A stretch of DNA of 64,000 bases, taken from positions 93,607 through 157,606 of the forward strand of contig NZ_LWHQ01000043.1 in the NCBI RefSeq assembly GCF_001653715.1, given 5' to 3'. The DNA is from Methylobacterium platani. Lineage in GTDB: Bacteria > Pseudomonadota > Alphaproteobacteria > Rhizobiales > Beijerinckiaceae. Shown here one piece after another: positions 55,101 through 63,170 of the stretch; the stretch's first letter is position 1, and every line of letters begins with the position of its first letter. Under the pieces are notes generated by a model. It did not search any database, had not been told where the DNA came from, and saw only the letters and a list, made by a program, of their open reading frames with translations. Both the position numbers and the translations under genes were made by a program.

Positions 55101-57012
55101 CGAGCCGGTCACGGTCGCGGGCGTCGGCGACATGTCGGGCGACGTGTTCGGCAACGGCATGCTGCTGTCGCGCTGCCTCAAGCTCGTCGCCGCCTTCGAC
55201 CACCGCGACATCTTCCTCGATCCCGATCCCGATCCGGCCGCGGCCCATGCCGAGCGCAAGCGGCTGTTCGACCTGCCCCGCTCGTCCTGGGCCGATTACG
55301 ACCGGCGGGCGATCTCGCCCGGCGGCGGCGTGTTCTCGCGCCAGGCCAAGACCGTGCCGCTCTCGCCCCAGATTCGCGCCCGCCTCGGCCTCGACCGGGC
55401 CGAGGCGACGCCGGCCGAGGTGATGCAGGCGATCCTGCGCGCACCGGTCGACCTCTTGTGGTTCGGCGGCATCGGCACCTACGTGCGCGCGACCGCCGAG
55501 AGCGACGACGAGGCCGGCGACCGGGCGAACGACGCGATCCGCATCACCGGCGCGGAGCTGCGCGCCCGGGTCGTCGGCGAGGGCGCCAACCTGGGTCTCA
55601 CCCAGCGCGGCCGGATCGAGGCCGCGCGCCGCGGCGTGCGCCTCAATACCGACGCGATCGACAACTCGGCCGGGGTCAACACCTCGGACGTCGAGGTCAA
55701 CATCAAGATCGCGCTCGCGACCCCGGAGCGCGACGGGCGGCTCAGCCCGGAGAGCCGCAACGCCCTCCTCGCCGGCATGACCGAGGCGGTGGCCGACCTG
55801 GTCCTGCGCAACAACCAGCTCCAGACCCTCGCCCTCTCGCTCGCCCAGCTCTCCGCCGCGCCGGAGACGGGATTCGCCAGCCGCATGATGCAGATGCTGG
55901 AGGCCGAGGGGCGCCTCGACCGGGGCGTCGAGTTCCTGCCCTCCGACGCGGTCCTCGCCGAGCGGGCGCAAGGGGGCGAGGGCCTGACCCGGCCGGAACT
56001 CGCGGTGCTGCTGGCCTACGCCAAGCTCGCGCTCAAGGACGCGCTCCTCGACAGCGCGGTGCCGGACGATCCCTACCTCGCCCGGGAGCTGGAGCGCGCG
56101 TTCCCGCCGGTCCTGGTGGCGCGCTACCCCGACGCGGTGCGGGGCCACCGCCTGCGCCGGGAGATCATCGCCACGAGTCTCGCCAACGCCATCGTCAACC
56201 GCGGCGGGCCGACCATCGTCAGCCGGCTCGCCGACGAGACCGGCGCCGAGGCGCCGTCGATCGCCGCCGCCTTCGCCGTCACCCGCGACGCCTTCGGGCT
56301 GGTCGACCTCAACAAGGCGGTGGACGGGCTCGACGGCGCGATCGCCGGCGACCAGCAGCTCGCCCTCTACGCCGAGTTGCAGGACCTGCTGCGCCAGCGC
56401 ATGGTCTGGTTCATCCGCAACGGCGAGGCCGCGCCCGGCGGCATCGAGGCGGCGGTCGCGCGCTACCGCGACGGCATCGCGGCGGTGTCGGCCGCCTTGC
56501 CGGGCGCCCTCCCCCCGGCGGCGGCCGAGGCGCTGGCCCGGCGCATCCGGACCCTCGTCGATCACGGCGTGCCGGGGGCGCTCGCCTCCCGCCTCGCGGC
56601 CCTGGGCGAGCTCGGGGCGGCGCCCGACATCGTCCAGGTCGCCGAGGCGACCGGGCGCCCGCCGGCGGCGATCGCCGCGACCCACTTCGCGCTCGCCGAC
56701 CTCTTCCGCCTCAACGCGCTCGCCGCCGCCGCCCGGGCGGTGCCGGTGGCCGACACCTTCGACCGCATCGCGCTCGAGCGCGCGGTGGCGGGCCTCGCCT
56801 CGGCCCACCGGGCGCTCACCGCCGAGGCCGCCGCGTTCGACCAGGAGGGCGCCGCCGCGGTCGAGGCCTGGAGCCAGGCCCGCGGCGCGTCGCTCGCCCG
56901 CATCCGCACCGCGATCGCCGCCATCGCGGCCTCGGGGCTGACGGTCTCGAAGGTGTCGGTGGCGGCCAGCCTGCTCGGCGACCTCGCGCAGCCGGGCCCG
57001 GCGCAACGATGA
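52141..57012 (+). CDS. gdhB: NAD-specific glutamate dehydrogenase, 180-kDa class
   Basis: A 1,623-residue enzyme of the large NAD-GDH class (about 1,600 residues). The catalytic core is clear: [50 protein letters not shown] near residues 815-865, [42 protein letters not shown], and [19 protein letters not shown]. Later [17 protein letters not shown] and [22 protein letters not shown] follow. It converts glutamate to 2-oxoglutarate and ammonia. GTG 52141 is the likely start; further upstream only TTG is available. It overlaps bluB by four bases. Confidence 0.95.
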   Translation: [1623 protein letters not shown]

Positions 57013-57656
57013 ACGCGACCGGCGCGCCGGAATTCGGAAGCGAGTTCCGGGCCCGCTTCGCGGAGCTGGTCGCCTGGCGCCGCGACGTGCGGCGCTTCCG
57101 CGCCGACCCGGTGCCGGAGGAGGCCCTGCGCGACGCCCTCGCGCTCACCTGCCTCAGCCCCTCGGTCGGCAACAGCCAGCCCTGGCGCTTCGTGCGCGTC
57201 GCCGATCCGGCGCGGCGCGCGGCCGTGGCCGGGAGCTTTTCCCGCTGCAACGAGGCGGCGGCCGCCGCCTACGACGATGCCCGCGCGAGCGCCTATCGGG
57301 GCCTCAAGCTCGCGGGCCTGCGCGAGGCGCCGGTGCATCTGGCGGTGTTCTGCGACGAGGCGACGGAGGCCGGCCACGGGCTCGGCCGCGCGACCATGCC
57401 GGAGATGCTGCGCTATTCCGCCGTCACGGCGATCCACACTTTCTGGCTCGCCGCCCGCGCCCACGGGCTCGGCGTCGGCTGGGTCTCGATCCTGTGCCCG
57501 GAGGAGGTCGCGGCTGCCCTCGACGTGCCGGCCGCGTGGCGGCTGATCGCCTATCTCTGCGTCGGATACCCGGCGGAGGAGCACGCCGATCCGGAGCTGG
57601 TCCGCCACGGCTGGCAGGCGCGCCAGGATACCGGGGCGATGATCCTGGAGCGGTAG
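57009..57656 (+). CDS. bluB: 5,6-dimethylbenzimidazole synthase BluB
   Basis: A 215-residue flavoenzyme of the nitroreductase fold. BluB-type blocks are AWRRDVRRFRADPVPEEALRDAL, SPSVGNSQPWRFVRV, AYRGLKLAGLREAPVHLAVFCDE, GLGRATMPEMLRYSAVTAIHTFWLAARAHGLGVGWVSIL and LCVGYPAEEHADPELVRHGW. BluB breaks down FMN to make the lower ligand of vitamin B12. Its ATG sits in the gdh stop region (four-base overlap). No other cobalamin biosynthesis gene is nearby. Confidence 0.9.
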   Translation: MNATGAPEFGSEFRARFAELVAWRRDVRRFRADPVPEEALRDALALTCLSPSVGNSQPWRFVRVADPARRAAVAGSFSRCNEAAAAAYDDARASAYRGLKLAGLREAPVHLAVFCDEATEAGHGLGRATMPEMLRYSAVTAIHTFWLAARAHGLGVGWVSILCPEEVAAALDVPAAWRLIAYLCVGYPAEEHADPELVRHGWQARQDTGAMILER

Positions 57657-57712
57657 CGCGGCACGGCCGCGCGCGGAGCAAGCCTGCAATGCGCCCGCCG
57701 CCATTCCATACA

Positions 57713-57728
57713 TACCAGTAGGTACAAT
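57713..57728. promoter_or_regulatory. Possible TetR operator overlapping a -10 box
   Basis: TACC (57713-57716) and GGTA (57721-57724) form a short inverted repeat around AGTA, and TACAAT (57723-57728) is a 5-of-6 match to a -10 box. The site is 56 bases before the tautomerase start. TetR-family operators often have this shape, but only 4 bp pair, so the call is tentative. Confidence 0.35.
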
Positions 57729-57783
57729 AGAAGGGACGAGGCTGCCGTCGCGGCCGCGTAAGACCTCTCCGGGAGATTCGCCC

Positions 57784-58203
57784 ATGCCCCTCGCCACCAT
57801 CACGCTGAAGCGCGACCGTTCGTCGGACCAGCGCCGCGCCATCGCCGACGCCGTCCACGCCGCCCTCGTCGACAGCATCGGCATCCCGCCCGACGACCGG
57901 TTCCAGGTCGTCTCGAGCCAATTCGACGACGTGATCTACGATCCCTCCTATCTCGGCATCGCCCGCACCGACGACCTGGTGATGATCCAGATCCATCTCT
58001 CGACCGGGCGCCGCGTCGCGCAGAAGAAGGCCCTGTTCGCCAGGATCGCCGCGAATCTGGGCCGGCTCGGGATCCGGCCGGAGGACGTCCTGGTCACCCT
58101 GGTGGAGATCGCCCGCGAGAACTGGTCCTTCGGCCATGGCCTCGCGACCTACGCAGATGCCGCGCCGCCCCATCTGGCGGAAACGGCCCGGCCCCTGGCC
58201 TGA
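57784..58203 (+). CDS. Tautomerase-family protein (4-OT-like)
   Basis: A 139-residue protein. After removal of Met the N-terminus is Pro2, the expected catalytic base of the tautomerase superfamily (PLATITLKRDRSSDQRRAIADAVHAALVDSIGIPPDDRFQVVSSQ). The longer two-unit form with FDDVIYDPSYLGIARTDDLVMIQIHLSTGRR and PEDVLVTLVEIARENWSFGHGLATYA matches the Tautomerase_2 group. The substrate is unknown. A TetR gene follows 49 bases downstream in the same direction. Confidence 0.82.
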   Translation: MPLATITLKRDRSSDQRRAIADAVHAALVDSIGIPPDDRFQVVSSQFDDVIYDPSYLGIARTDDLVMIQIHLSTGRRVAQKKALFARIAANLGRLGIRPEDVLVTLVEIARENWSFGHGLATYADAAPPHLAETARPLA

Positions 58204-58252
58204 CGGGCCCGGCCACGGCATACCGCGTTTCCGTCGGCAGGAGGTAGGAGCG

Positions 58253-58834
58253 GTGGCGCGGCCAGGATCATCGAAGCGCGAGGCGATCGTCGCCGCGGCG
58301 AAGGCGCTGCTGTGGGAGCGCGGCTACGAGGCGACGAGCCCGCGGGACGTGCTGGCCCTGAGCGGGGCCGGCCAGGGCAGCCTCTACCACCACTTCCCCG
58401 GCAAGCGGGAGGTGGCAGCCGCCGCCCTCGCCGAAATGGCCGCGGAGGAGATCGCGGTGATCGACGCGCTGTTCGCCCCCGGCCCTCCGCCCCTCGACCG
58501 GGTCCGGGCCTACCTGACCCGGGAGCGGCAGGCCCTGCGCGGCTGCCGCCTCGCCCGCCTCGCCAACGAGGCGGCGATGGAGGAACCCGTCCTGCGCGAT
58601 CCGGTCGCGGCCTATGTCGGGCACATCCGGGCATCCTTGCACGGATGCCTGGAGGAAGCGCGGGACGCGGGCGGATTGGCGCCGGGCCTCGCGCCCGGCG
58701 CGGTCGCGGCCGCGCTGATCGCGGTCGTCGAGGGCGGCTACGTGCTCGCCCGGGTGCACTGGGACGAGGCGGCGATGCGCGAGGCGATCGACGGCGCGGT
58801 GCAGCTCCTCGCCGCGGCGAGCCCTCAGGCGTGA
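58253..58834 (+). CDS. TetR-family transcriptional regulator
   Basis: A 193-residue repressor. The N-terminal helix-turn-helix is AAKALLWERGYEATSPRDVLALSGAGQGSLYHHFPGKREVA at about residues 14-55. The ligand domain wording (GCRLARLANEAAMEEPVLRDPVAAYVGHIRASLHGCLEEARDAG) is of the LmrA/YxaF type. GTG 58253 has AGGAGG about 10 bases upstream. Its end overlaps the SMR gene end by 10 bases on the opposite strand. It probably controls the tautomerase and/or the SMR operon. Confidence 0.85.
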   Translation: MARPGSSKREAIVAAAKALLWERGYEATSPRDVLALSGAGQGSLYHHFPGKREVAAAALAEMAAEEIAVIDALFAPGPPPLDRVRAYLTRERQALRGCRLARLANEAAMEEPVLRDPVAAYVGHIRASLHGCLEEARDAGGLAPGLAPGAVAAALIAVVEGGYVLARVHWDEAAMREAIDGAVQLLAAASPQA

Positions 58835-59151
58835 GCCTGGGCCGCCGCCAGGATGCCGACGCCGACCGCGATCACCCCGATGCCGACGATCATCAGCGGG
58901 GTCACCGGCTCGCCGAACAGGATCGCGCCGCCGAGCGCGGCGCCGACCATGCCGACGCCGGCCCAGATCGCGTAGACGATGCCGATCGGCAGCATGTCCA
59001 TGCTGCTCGACATCAGCCACAACGCGGTGCCGTAGCCCAGCGCCACCAGGAGCGTCGGGCCGGGACGGGTGAGCCCGTCGGCGGCCTTGAGCGACAGGGT
59101 GGCGGTGATCTCCGCCAGGATGGCGACCGCGAGGGTGAGGAACGGGTTCAT
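58825..59151 (-). CDS. SMR-family small multidrug efflux/guanidinium transporter
   Basis: A 108-residue protein with four hydrophobic helices. Essential Glu14 is present in LAVAILAEITATLSLKAADG, and GIVYAIWAGVGMVGAALGGAILFGE holds the conserved tryptophan and dimer-interface glycines. The final helix reads LMIVGIGVIAVGVGIL. SMR proteins export cations in exchange for protons. It is translated from ATG 59151, overlapping the stop of the reductase gene by four bases. Confidence 0.88.
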   Translation of the reverse strand: MNPFLTLAVAILAEITATLSLKAADGLTRPGPTLLVALGYGTALWLMSSSMDMLPIGIVYAIWAGVGMVGAALGGAILFGEPVTPLMIVGIGVIAVGVGILAAAQAHA

Positions 59152-60308
59152 GCGCTCGCCGTCCGCGGCAGGGCCGGATTGGCCTGGGGCGCCACGAACA
59201 TCTCGAGGTCGTCGGCGAACTGCTCGGCGATCTCGGGCGCGTTCTCGAGGCAGACCTTGAGGTAGTCGGTGAAGGCCGGCGGAGGCGTCAGGCCCTCGGC
59301 GAGCAGGCGCTCGTTGGAGAAGGTCAGGTCGAGGGAGCAGAAGGCGTAGTAGGCCCGTACCGCCCGCAGCATCGCCTGCTTGAGCGCCCCGTCGAGGCCG
59401 AAGGTCTCGGCGAAGCGCCGGCGTAGGAGCGCCCGGTCGGCGGCGAGGTCGAAGCGGGCGAAGTCGTCGCGCGGGCCGCCCGCCGGATCGGCGGCCGCGA
59501 AGGCCCGCATCAGGTCGTCCCAGCGGGCGCGGGCGCCGGCGCCGGCCGAGATGTGGTAGAGGGTGTGGGCGAGCTGCGGCTTGCGCAGCAGGCCGAGCAG
59601 GCTGTCGGCGACCCAGTCGACCGGGACGATGTCGACGGCGCTCTCGGGCGCGCACGGCACCAGGCGCAGCCGGTCGGCGGCGCGGATCACCCACAGGATG
59701 CTCGAGCTCGGCGCGGCGCCGAGGGTCGAGTGGCCGACGACGATCGAGGGCCGGGCGACGACGATCGGCAGGTCGGAGAAGCTGCCGGCGAGCGAGGTCT
59801 CCGCCGCGGCCTTCGAGACCGTGTAGGCGACGAGGTGGCGGGCCTGGGGCGAGGGATAGGCCGCCTCCTCGACGAGGGACGGCGCCTCGGCGCCGCAGAT
59901 CATCGCGGTGCTGACGTGCAGGAAGCGCACGAGGCCCGGCATGCCCCGCGCCCGGCGGGCGAGCGCCAGCGTGCCGTCGTGGTTGGTGCGGCTGACCCGC
60001 TCCTCGCCCCACCACGAGGTGTCGGCGGCGAGATGCAGGACGTGGGTGACCGAATCGAGCCGCGGATCGGCGTCGAGGTCGGCGCGGGTGAAGTCGCCCG
60101 GCACCACCTCGACCAGGCGCGCGAGGCGCTGGGCGGTGAAGGCGTCGGTGAAGCGCGACAGCCGCGCGGCGATCCGCTGCCGGCCCTGCTCGGCGGTGGC
60201 GCAGCGCACCAGGCACACCCACTCGGTGCCGTCGCGGCGGCTCAAGGCCTGGTGAAGGACGGCGCCGCCCAGAAAGCCGGTTGCGCCCGTCAGTAATATC
60301 CGTGCCAC
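59148..60308 (-). CDS. Thioester-reductase-like NAD(P)-dependent SDR
   Basis: A 386-residue extended SDR of the male-sterility/thioester-reductase group. The cofactor motif TGATGFLGG lies near residues 7-15, then GDFTRADL, VLHLAADTSWWGEE-SRTNHDGT, FLHVSTAMI, and the Tyr-Lys pair in AYTVSKAAAE. The C-terminal half has PVDWVADSLLGLL. The GTG at 60308 has GGAGG six bases upstream. Relatives reduce fatty acyl or carrier-bound thioesters. It heads a two-gene unit with the SMR pump. Confidence 0.8.
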   Translation of the reverse strand: MARILLTGATGFLGGAVLHQALSRRDGTEWVCLVRCATAEQGRQRIAARLSRFTDAFTAQRLARLVEVVPGDFTRADLDADPRLDSVTHVLHLAADTSWWGEERVSRTNHDGTLALARRARGMPGLVRFLHVSTAMICGAEAPSLVEEAAYPSPQARHLVAYTVSKAAAETSLAGSFSDLPIVVARPSIVVGHSTLGAAPSSSILWVIRAADRLRLVPCAPESAVDIVPVDWVADSLLGLLRKPQLAHTLYHISAGAGARARWDDLMRAFAAADPAGGPRDDFARFDLAADRALLRRRFAETFGLDGALKQAMLRAVRAYYAFCSLDLTFSNERLLAEGLTPPPAFTDYLKVCLENAPEIAEQFADDLEMFVAPQANPALPRTASA

Positions 60309-60397
60309 GCTGGACCTCCCCGCATTCAGGAGAGATGCCACAGATGAGCGGGCAAATAATCCGTTCCAGCGGCACCAAACTCGCAATCACGCAGTAT

Positions 60398-60413
60398 GTT
60401 GCGCGCGCGCAAC
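60398..60413. promoter_or_regulatory. Perfect 16-bp palindrome upstream of the reductase-SMR unit
   Basis: GTTGCGCGCGCGCAAC reads the same on both strands and lies about 90 bases ahead of the reductase start. It sits in the most AT-rich intergenic stretch of the area (60309-60597), where promoters of the reductase unit would be expected. Alternating GC may also have structural reasons. Confidence 0.4.
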
Positions 60414-60597
60414 CGTCTATTTCTCATTGTGCCTAGTCCATACGAGTATTTTCCGTTTTAGATACACAGTAGAAACGCTAAGATATAGTCCGATCGGCCT
60501 AGTCTCCAGGCCACGACAGCGGCCGTCGACGAGCCGCCCGGCGTCGATCGGAGTCGGACATCTTCCGGAAACAGTGCCGGCGCGAGCGCGACGGGGC

Positions 60598-61950
60598 TCA
60601 GCCGCGGGTCAGCAGGTGCGCGAGCAGCGCCCGCAGCTGCGCCGGCTTCAGCGGCTTGTGGACCAGCTCGCAGCGGGCCGCCCGCACCCGCGCCTCGACC
60701 TCGGACGAGTGGTCGGCGGTGGTGATCACCGCCGGGATGTCGTGGCCGTGGACGGAGCGCAGCCACTCCACGGTGTCGAGGCCGCAGGCGCCGCCGTCGA
60801 GGTGGAAATCGGCGACGACGACGTCGGGGCACCAGGTCGTGCCGAGAAGGCGCACCAGGCTGAGGTGGTCGCGCGCCGCGAAGGCGTTGGCGTCCCAGCC
60901 GTGGAACAGCCGCGCCAGGGCCTCCAAGGCCGCCTTGTCGTTCTCGATGAGCGCGATGCGGGCGCCGGTGAGGCTCGTCGGCGGCACCAGCGAGGGGGTG
61001 GGCCGGGTCGGCTCGGGGGCGCACGGAGCGAGGTGCAGGCTGAAGCGCGAGCCGTGGCCGACCCGGGAGACGAGGGTGAGGTGGTGGCCGAGCGCCTGGG
61101 CCGAGCGGCGCACGATCGACAGGCCGAGCCCGAGCGCGATCTCGCCGTCGACGCTCTCGCGCCCGCCGCGGTGGAACTCCTCGAAGATCAGGTCCTGCTC
61201 GTCCTCCGGGATGCCGGCGCCGGAATCGACCACGTCGATGCGGATCGCGGAGCCGCGCCGGCGCGCCGCCACCAGCACGCCGCCGGCGGCGGTGTAGCGG
61301 ATCGCGTTCGAGACCAGGTTCTGCAGGATGCGCTGGAGCAGCACGAGGTCGCTCGCCACCCAGGCCTGCCCGCCGCGGACCGAGAGGCGCAGGCCCTTGC
61401 GGGCGGCGAGCGGCCCGAAGCTCGCCTCGACGCTCTCGAGTACGTCGGCGACGCGCACCGGCCGCACCACCGGCTGGATCAGCCCGGCATCGAGCTTCGA
61501 GATGTCGAGCAGCGTCTTGATCAGGTCCTCGATGGTCTGCAGGCCCCGCTCGACCTGGCCGACGACGACGCGGGGTTCCGGCCCCATCCGCATGTCGGCG
61601 AGCGCCGAGATCGACAGCCGCGCGGCGTTGAGGGGCTGGAGCAGGTCGTGGCTCGCGGCGGCGAGGAAGCGGGTCTTCGAGCGGTTGGCCCGCTCGGCCT
61701 CCTCCTTGGCGGCGGTGAGCGCCTGGTTCGAGCGCTCGAGGCTGCGCATCAGCGCCGTCAGCTCCTCGGTGCGGGAGCGGACCTGGCCCTCAAGGGTGAT
61801 GGCGGTCTGGAACAGCGAGTAGGCGCTGCCGCGCTGGTCCATCGTCCGCTCGACCTGGGACATCAGGGCGGCGTTGATGCGCTCCAGCTTGGCGATGCGG
61901 CGGTGCAGGGCCGCGACGTCCTCGCCGGCCCCGGAATCGACTCCGCTCAC
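60598..61950 (-). CDS. Hybrid sensor histidine kinase with C-terminal receiver
   Basis: A 450-residue soluble hybrid kinase. A coiled-coil head (LHRRIAKLERINAALMSQVERTMDQRGSAYSLFQTAITLEGQVRSRTEELTALMRSLERSNQAL) leads into the acceptor box RFLAAASHDLLQPLNAARLSISAL (His101). The ATPase domain has NLVSNAIRYT and DSGAGIPEDEQDLIFEEFHRGG. A receiver follows at about 325-450 with IENDKAAL and phospho-acceptor DVVVADFHLDGG. GTG 61950 overlaps the FIST-gene stop. The S-H-D-L-x-Q-P class is seen in FIST-linked NahK-type kinases. Confidence 0.88.
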   Translation of the reverse strand: MSGVDSGAGEDVAALHRRIAKLERINAALMSQVERTMDQRGSAYSLFQTAITLEGQVRSRTEELTALMRSLERSNQALTAAKEEAERANRSKTRFLAAASHDLLQPLNAARLSISALADMRMGPEPRVVVGQVERGLQTIEDLIKTLLDISKLDAGLIQPVVRPVRVADVLESVEASFGPLAARKGLRLSVRGGQAWVASDLVLLQRILQNLVSNAIRYTAAGGVLVAARRRGSAIRIDVVDSGAGIPEDEQDLIFEEFHRGGRESVDGEIALGLGLSIVRRSAQALGHHLTLVSRVGHGSRFSLHLAPCAPEPTRPTPSLVPPTSLTGARIALIENDKAALEALARLFHGWDANAFAARDHLSLVRLLGTTWCPDVVVADFHLDGGACGLDTVEWLRSVHGHDIPAVITTADHSSEVEARVRAARCELVHKPLKPAQLRALLAHLLTRG

Positions 61951-63170
61951 GGGCCGGCGGGCCGGCCGATGGCGATGCCCGTGAAGGTCTGGTTCAGGTG
62001 CATCGAGCGGTACTGCTCGCCGTAGGTCTCGAAGCCGACGACGTTGTAGTGCCGGTAGAGCTCGGCAATGCTGTGCCGGGCCTGGTGGATCTCGGCGTCG
62101 AGGCGGCGCAGCACGCATTCGAAGCCGATCACCAGGTCGACGCCGCCGAGCCGCGCGTCGAGCCGGGCGAGCTCCTCGCGGGTCGCCTCGACGAGGTCCT
62201 TCTGGCGCGCCAGCGTCAGCACCACGCCGCTCTCGATGGCGCAGTGGAAGCTCAGCGACCGGTCCGGGTTGAGGTGGCGGATCGAGCGGCAGAAATAGTC
62301 GCCGCCGACCCGCACCACCAGCGGGTGCGCGGCGAAGCTCGTCGGGGTGAGCGCGTCGGGATCGAGGCCCAGCGCGTTGGCGTACTCGACCGCCGCCGGC
62401 TCGGCGTTGAGTTCGCGCACGGTGCGCTGCTCGTGGTCGGTCTCGGTGACGACGAACTTGACCCCGGTCGGCTCGAAATTGTCGTTCTTGAAGATCTCGA
62501 CGGGAAAGTCGGATTCGATCAGCAGCAGGACCGCGGCGCGGCGGTGCACCTGCCCGTCATGGATCAGGGCGGTCTCCGAGAAGGTCAGCTCGTCGCCGGC
62601 CGAACCGCCGACGAGGGGCACCCCGTCGAGGCCGTAGCCGATCGCGGCGATCACCGTCTCCTCGGCGTTGGCGAGGCCGTCGATGAGCGAGATCGCGAAA
62701 CGCTGCCCGCCGCGGCCGATCGTCTCCATGGTGCAGCGCAGGCCGCGGATCGAGGCCGAGGCCCGCTCGGCGTCGAGGTTGTCGACCGCCTCCAGCACCG
62801 TCGAGGCGATGCGGAAGCCCTCGTGCGGGAAGGCGATCGCCACGAGGCCGCGGTCGAGCCCGGCCATCGGGCTGATCTCCCCCGACGAGGTGCAGCCGGC
62901 GACCCGCACGCCCGGGAAGGTGCGCCCGAGCGCGGCGTTGAGCGCCTCGACGCCGTAGACCGGCGAGAAGAAGATCACGAGATGCGCGATGCGGCCGACG
63001 TCGAGGGAGGCGGCGAGCGCCGCCACCGCCGCGTCCGCTCCGGCCGCCTCGGTCCAGGCCGTCTGAATCCCGCAGCGATGCGAGCGCGTGCGCGTGCCCT
63101 GCGCCACCGGTTGCCTCCCCCTCGTCGCCGGCTCGTTCGCGACCGGCTCGTTCCTGGCATGGGATCGCAT
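61947..63170 (-). CDS. FIST-domain sensory protein (NosP-like)
   Basis: A 407-residue protein. The FIST N domain includes LVIFFSPVYGVEALNAALGRTFPGVRVAGCTSSGEISPMAGLDRGLVAIAF. The middle contains SLIDGLANAEETVIAAIGYGLDGVPLVGGSAGDELTFSETALIHDG, and the FIST C domain ends with HYNVVGFETYGEQYRSMHLNQTFTGIAIG. FIST proteins sense small molecules; NosP of Pseudomonas binds nitric oxide through haem and controls a neighbouring kinase. No haem ligand can be fixed here. ATG 63170 is chosen; the frame upstream is low complexity. It is coupled to the kinase gene. Confidence 0.85.
   Translation of the reverse strand: MRSHARNEPVANEPATRGRQPVAQGTRTRSHRCGIQTAWTEAAGADAAVAALAASLDVGRIAHLVIFFSPVYGVEALNAALGRTFPGVRVAGCTSSGEISPMAGLDRGLVAIAFPHEGFRIASTVLEAVDNLDAERASASIRGLRCTMETIGRGGQRFAISLIDGLANAEETVIAAIGYGLDGVPLVGGSAGDELTFSETALIHDGQVHRRAAVLLLIESDFPVEIFKNDNFEPTGVKFVVTETDHEQRTVRELNAEPAAVEYANALGLDPDALTPTSFAAHPLVVRVGGDYFCRSIRHLNPDRSLSFHCAIESGVVLTLARQKDLVEATREELARLDARLGGVDLVIGFECVLRRLDAEIHQARHSIAELYRHYNVVGFETYGEQYRSMHLNQTFTGIAIGRPAGP

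Noticed and set aside
52042-57006. A very long open frame antisense to the glutamate dehydrogenase gene
   Set aside because: It mirrors the codon pattern of the real gene in GC-rich DNA, is made of Arg/Gly/Ala/Asp/Val-rich sequence and shows no domain; the plus-strand frame holds all NAD-GDH motifs.
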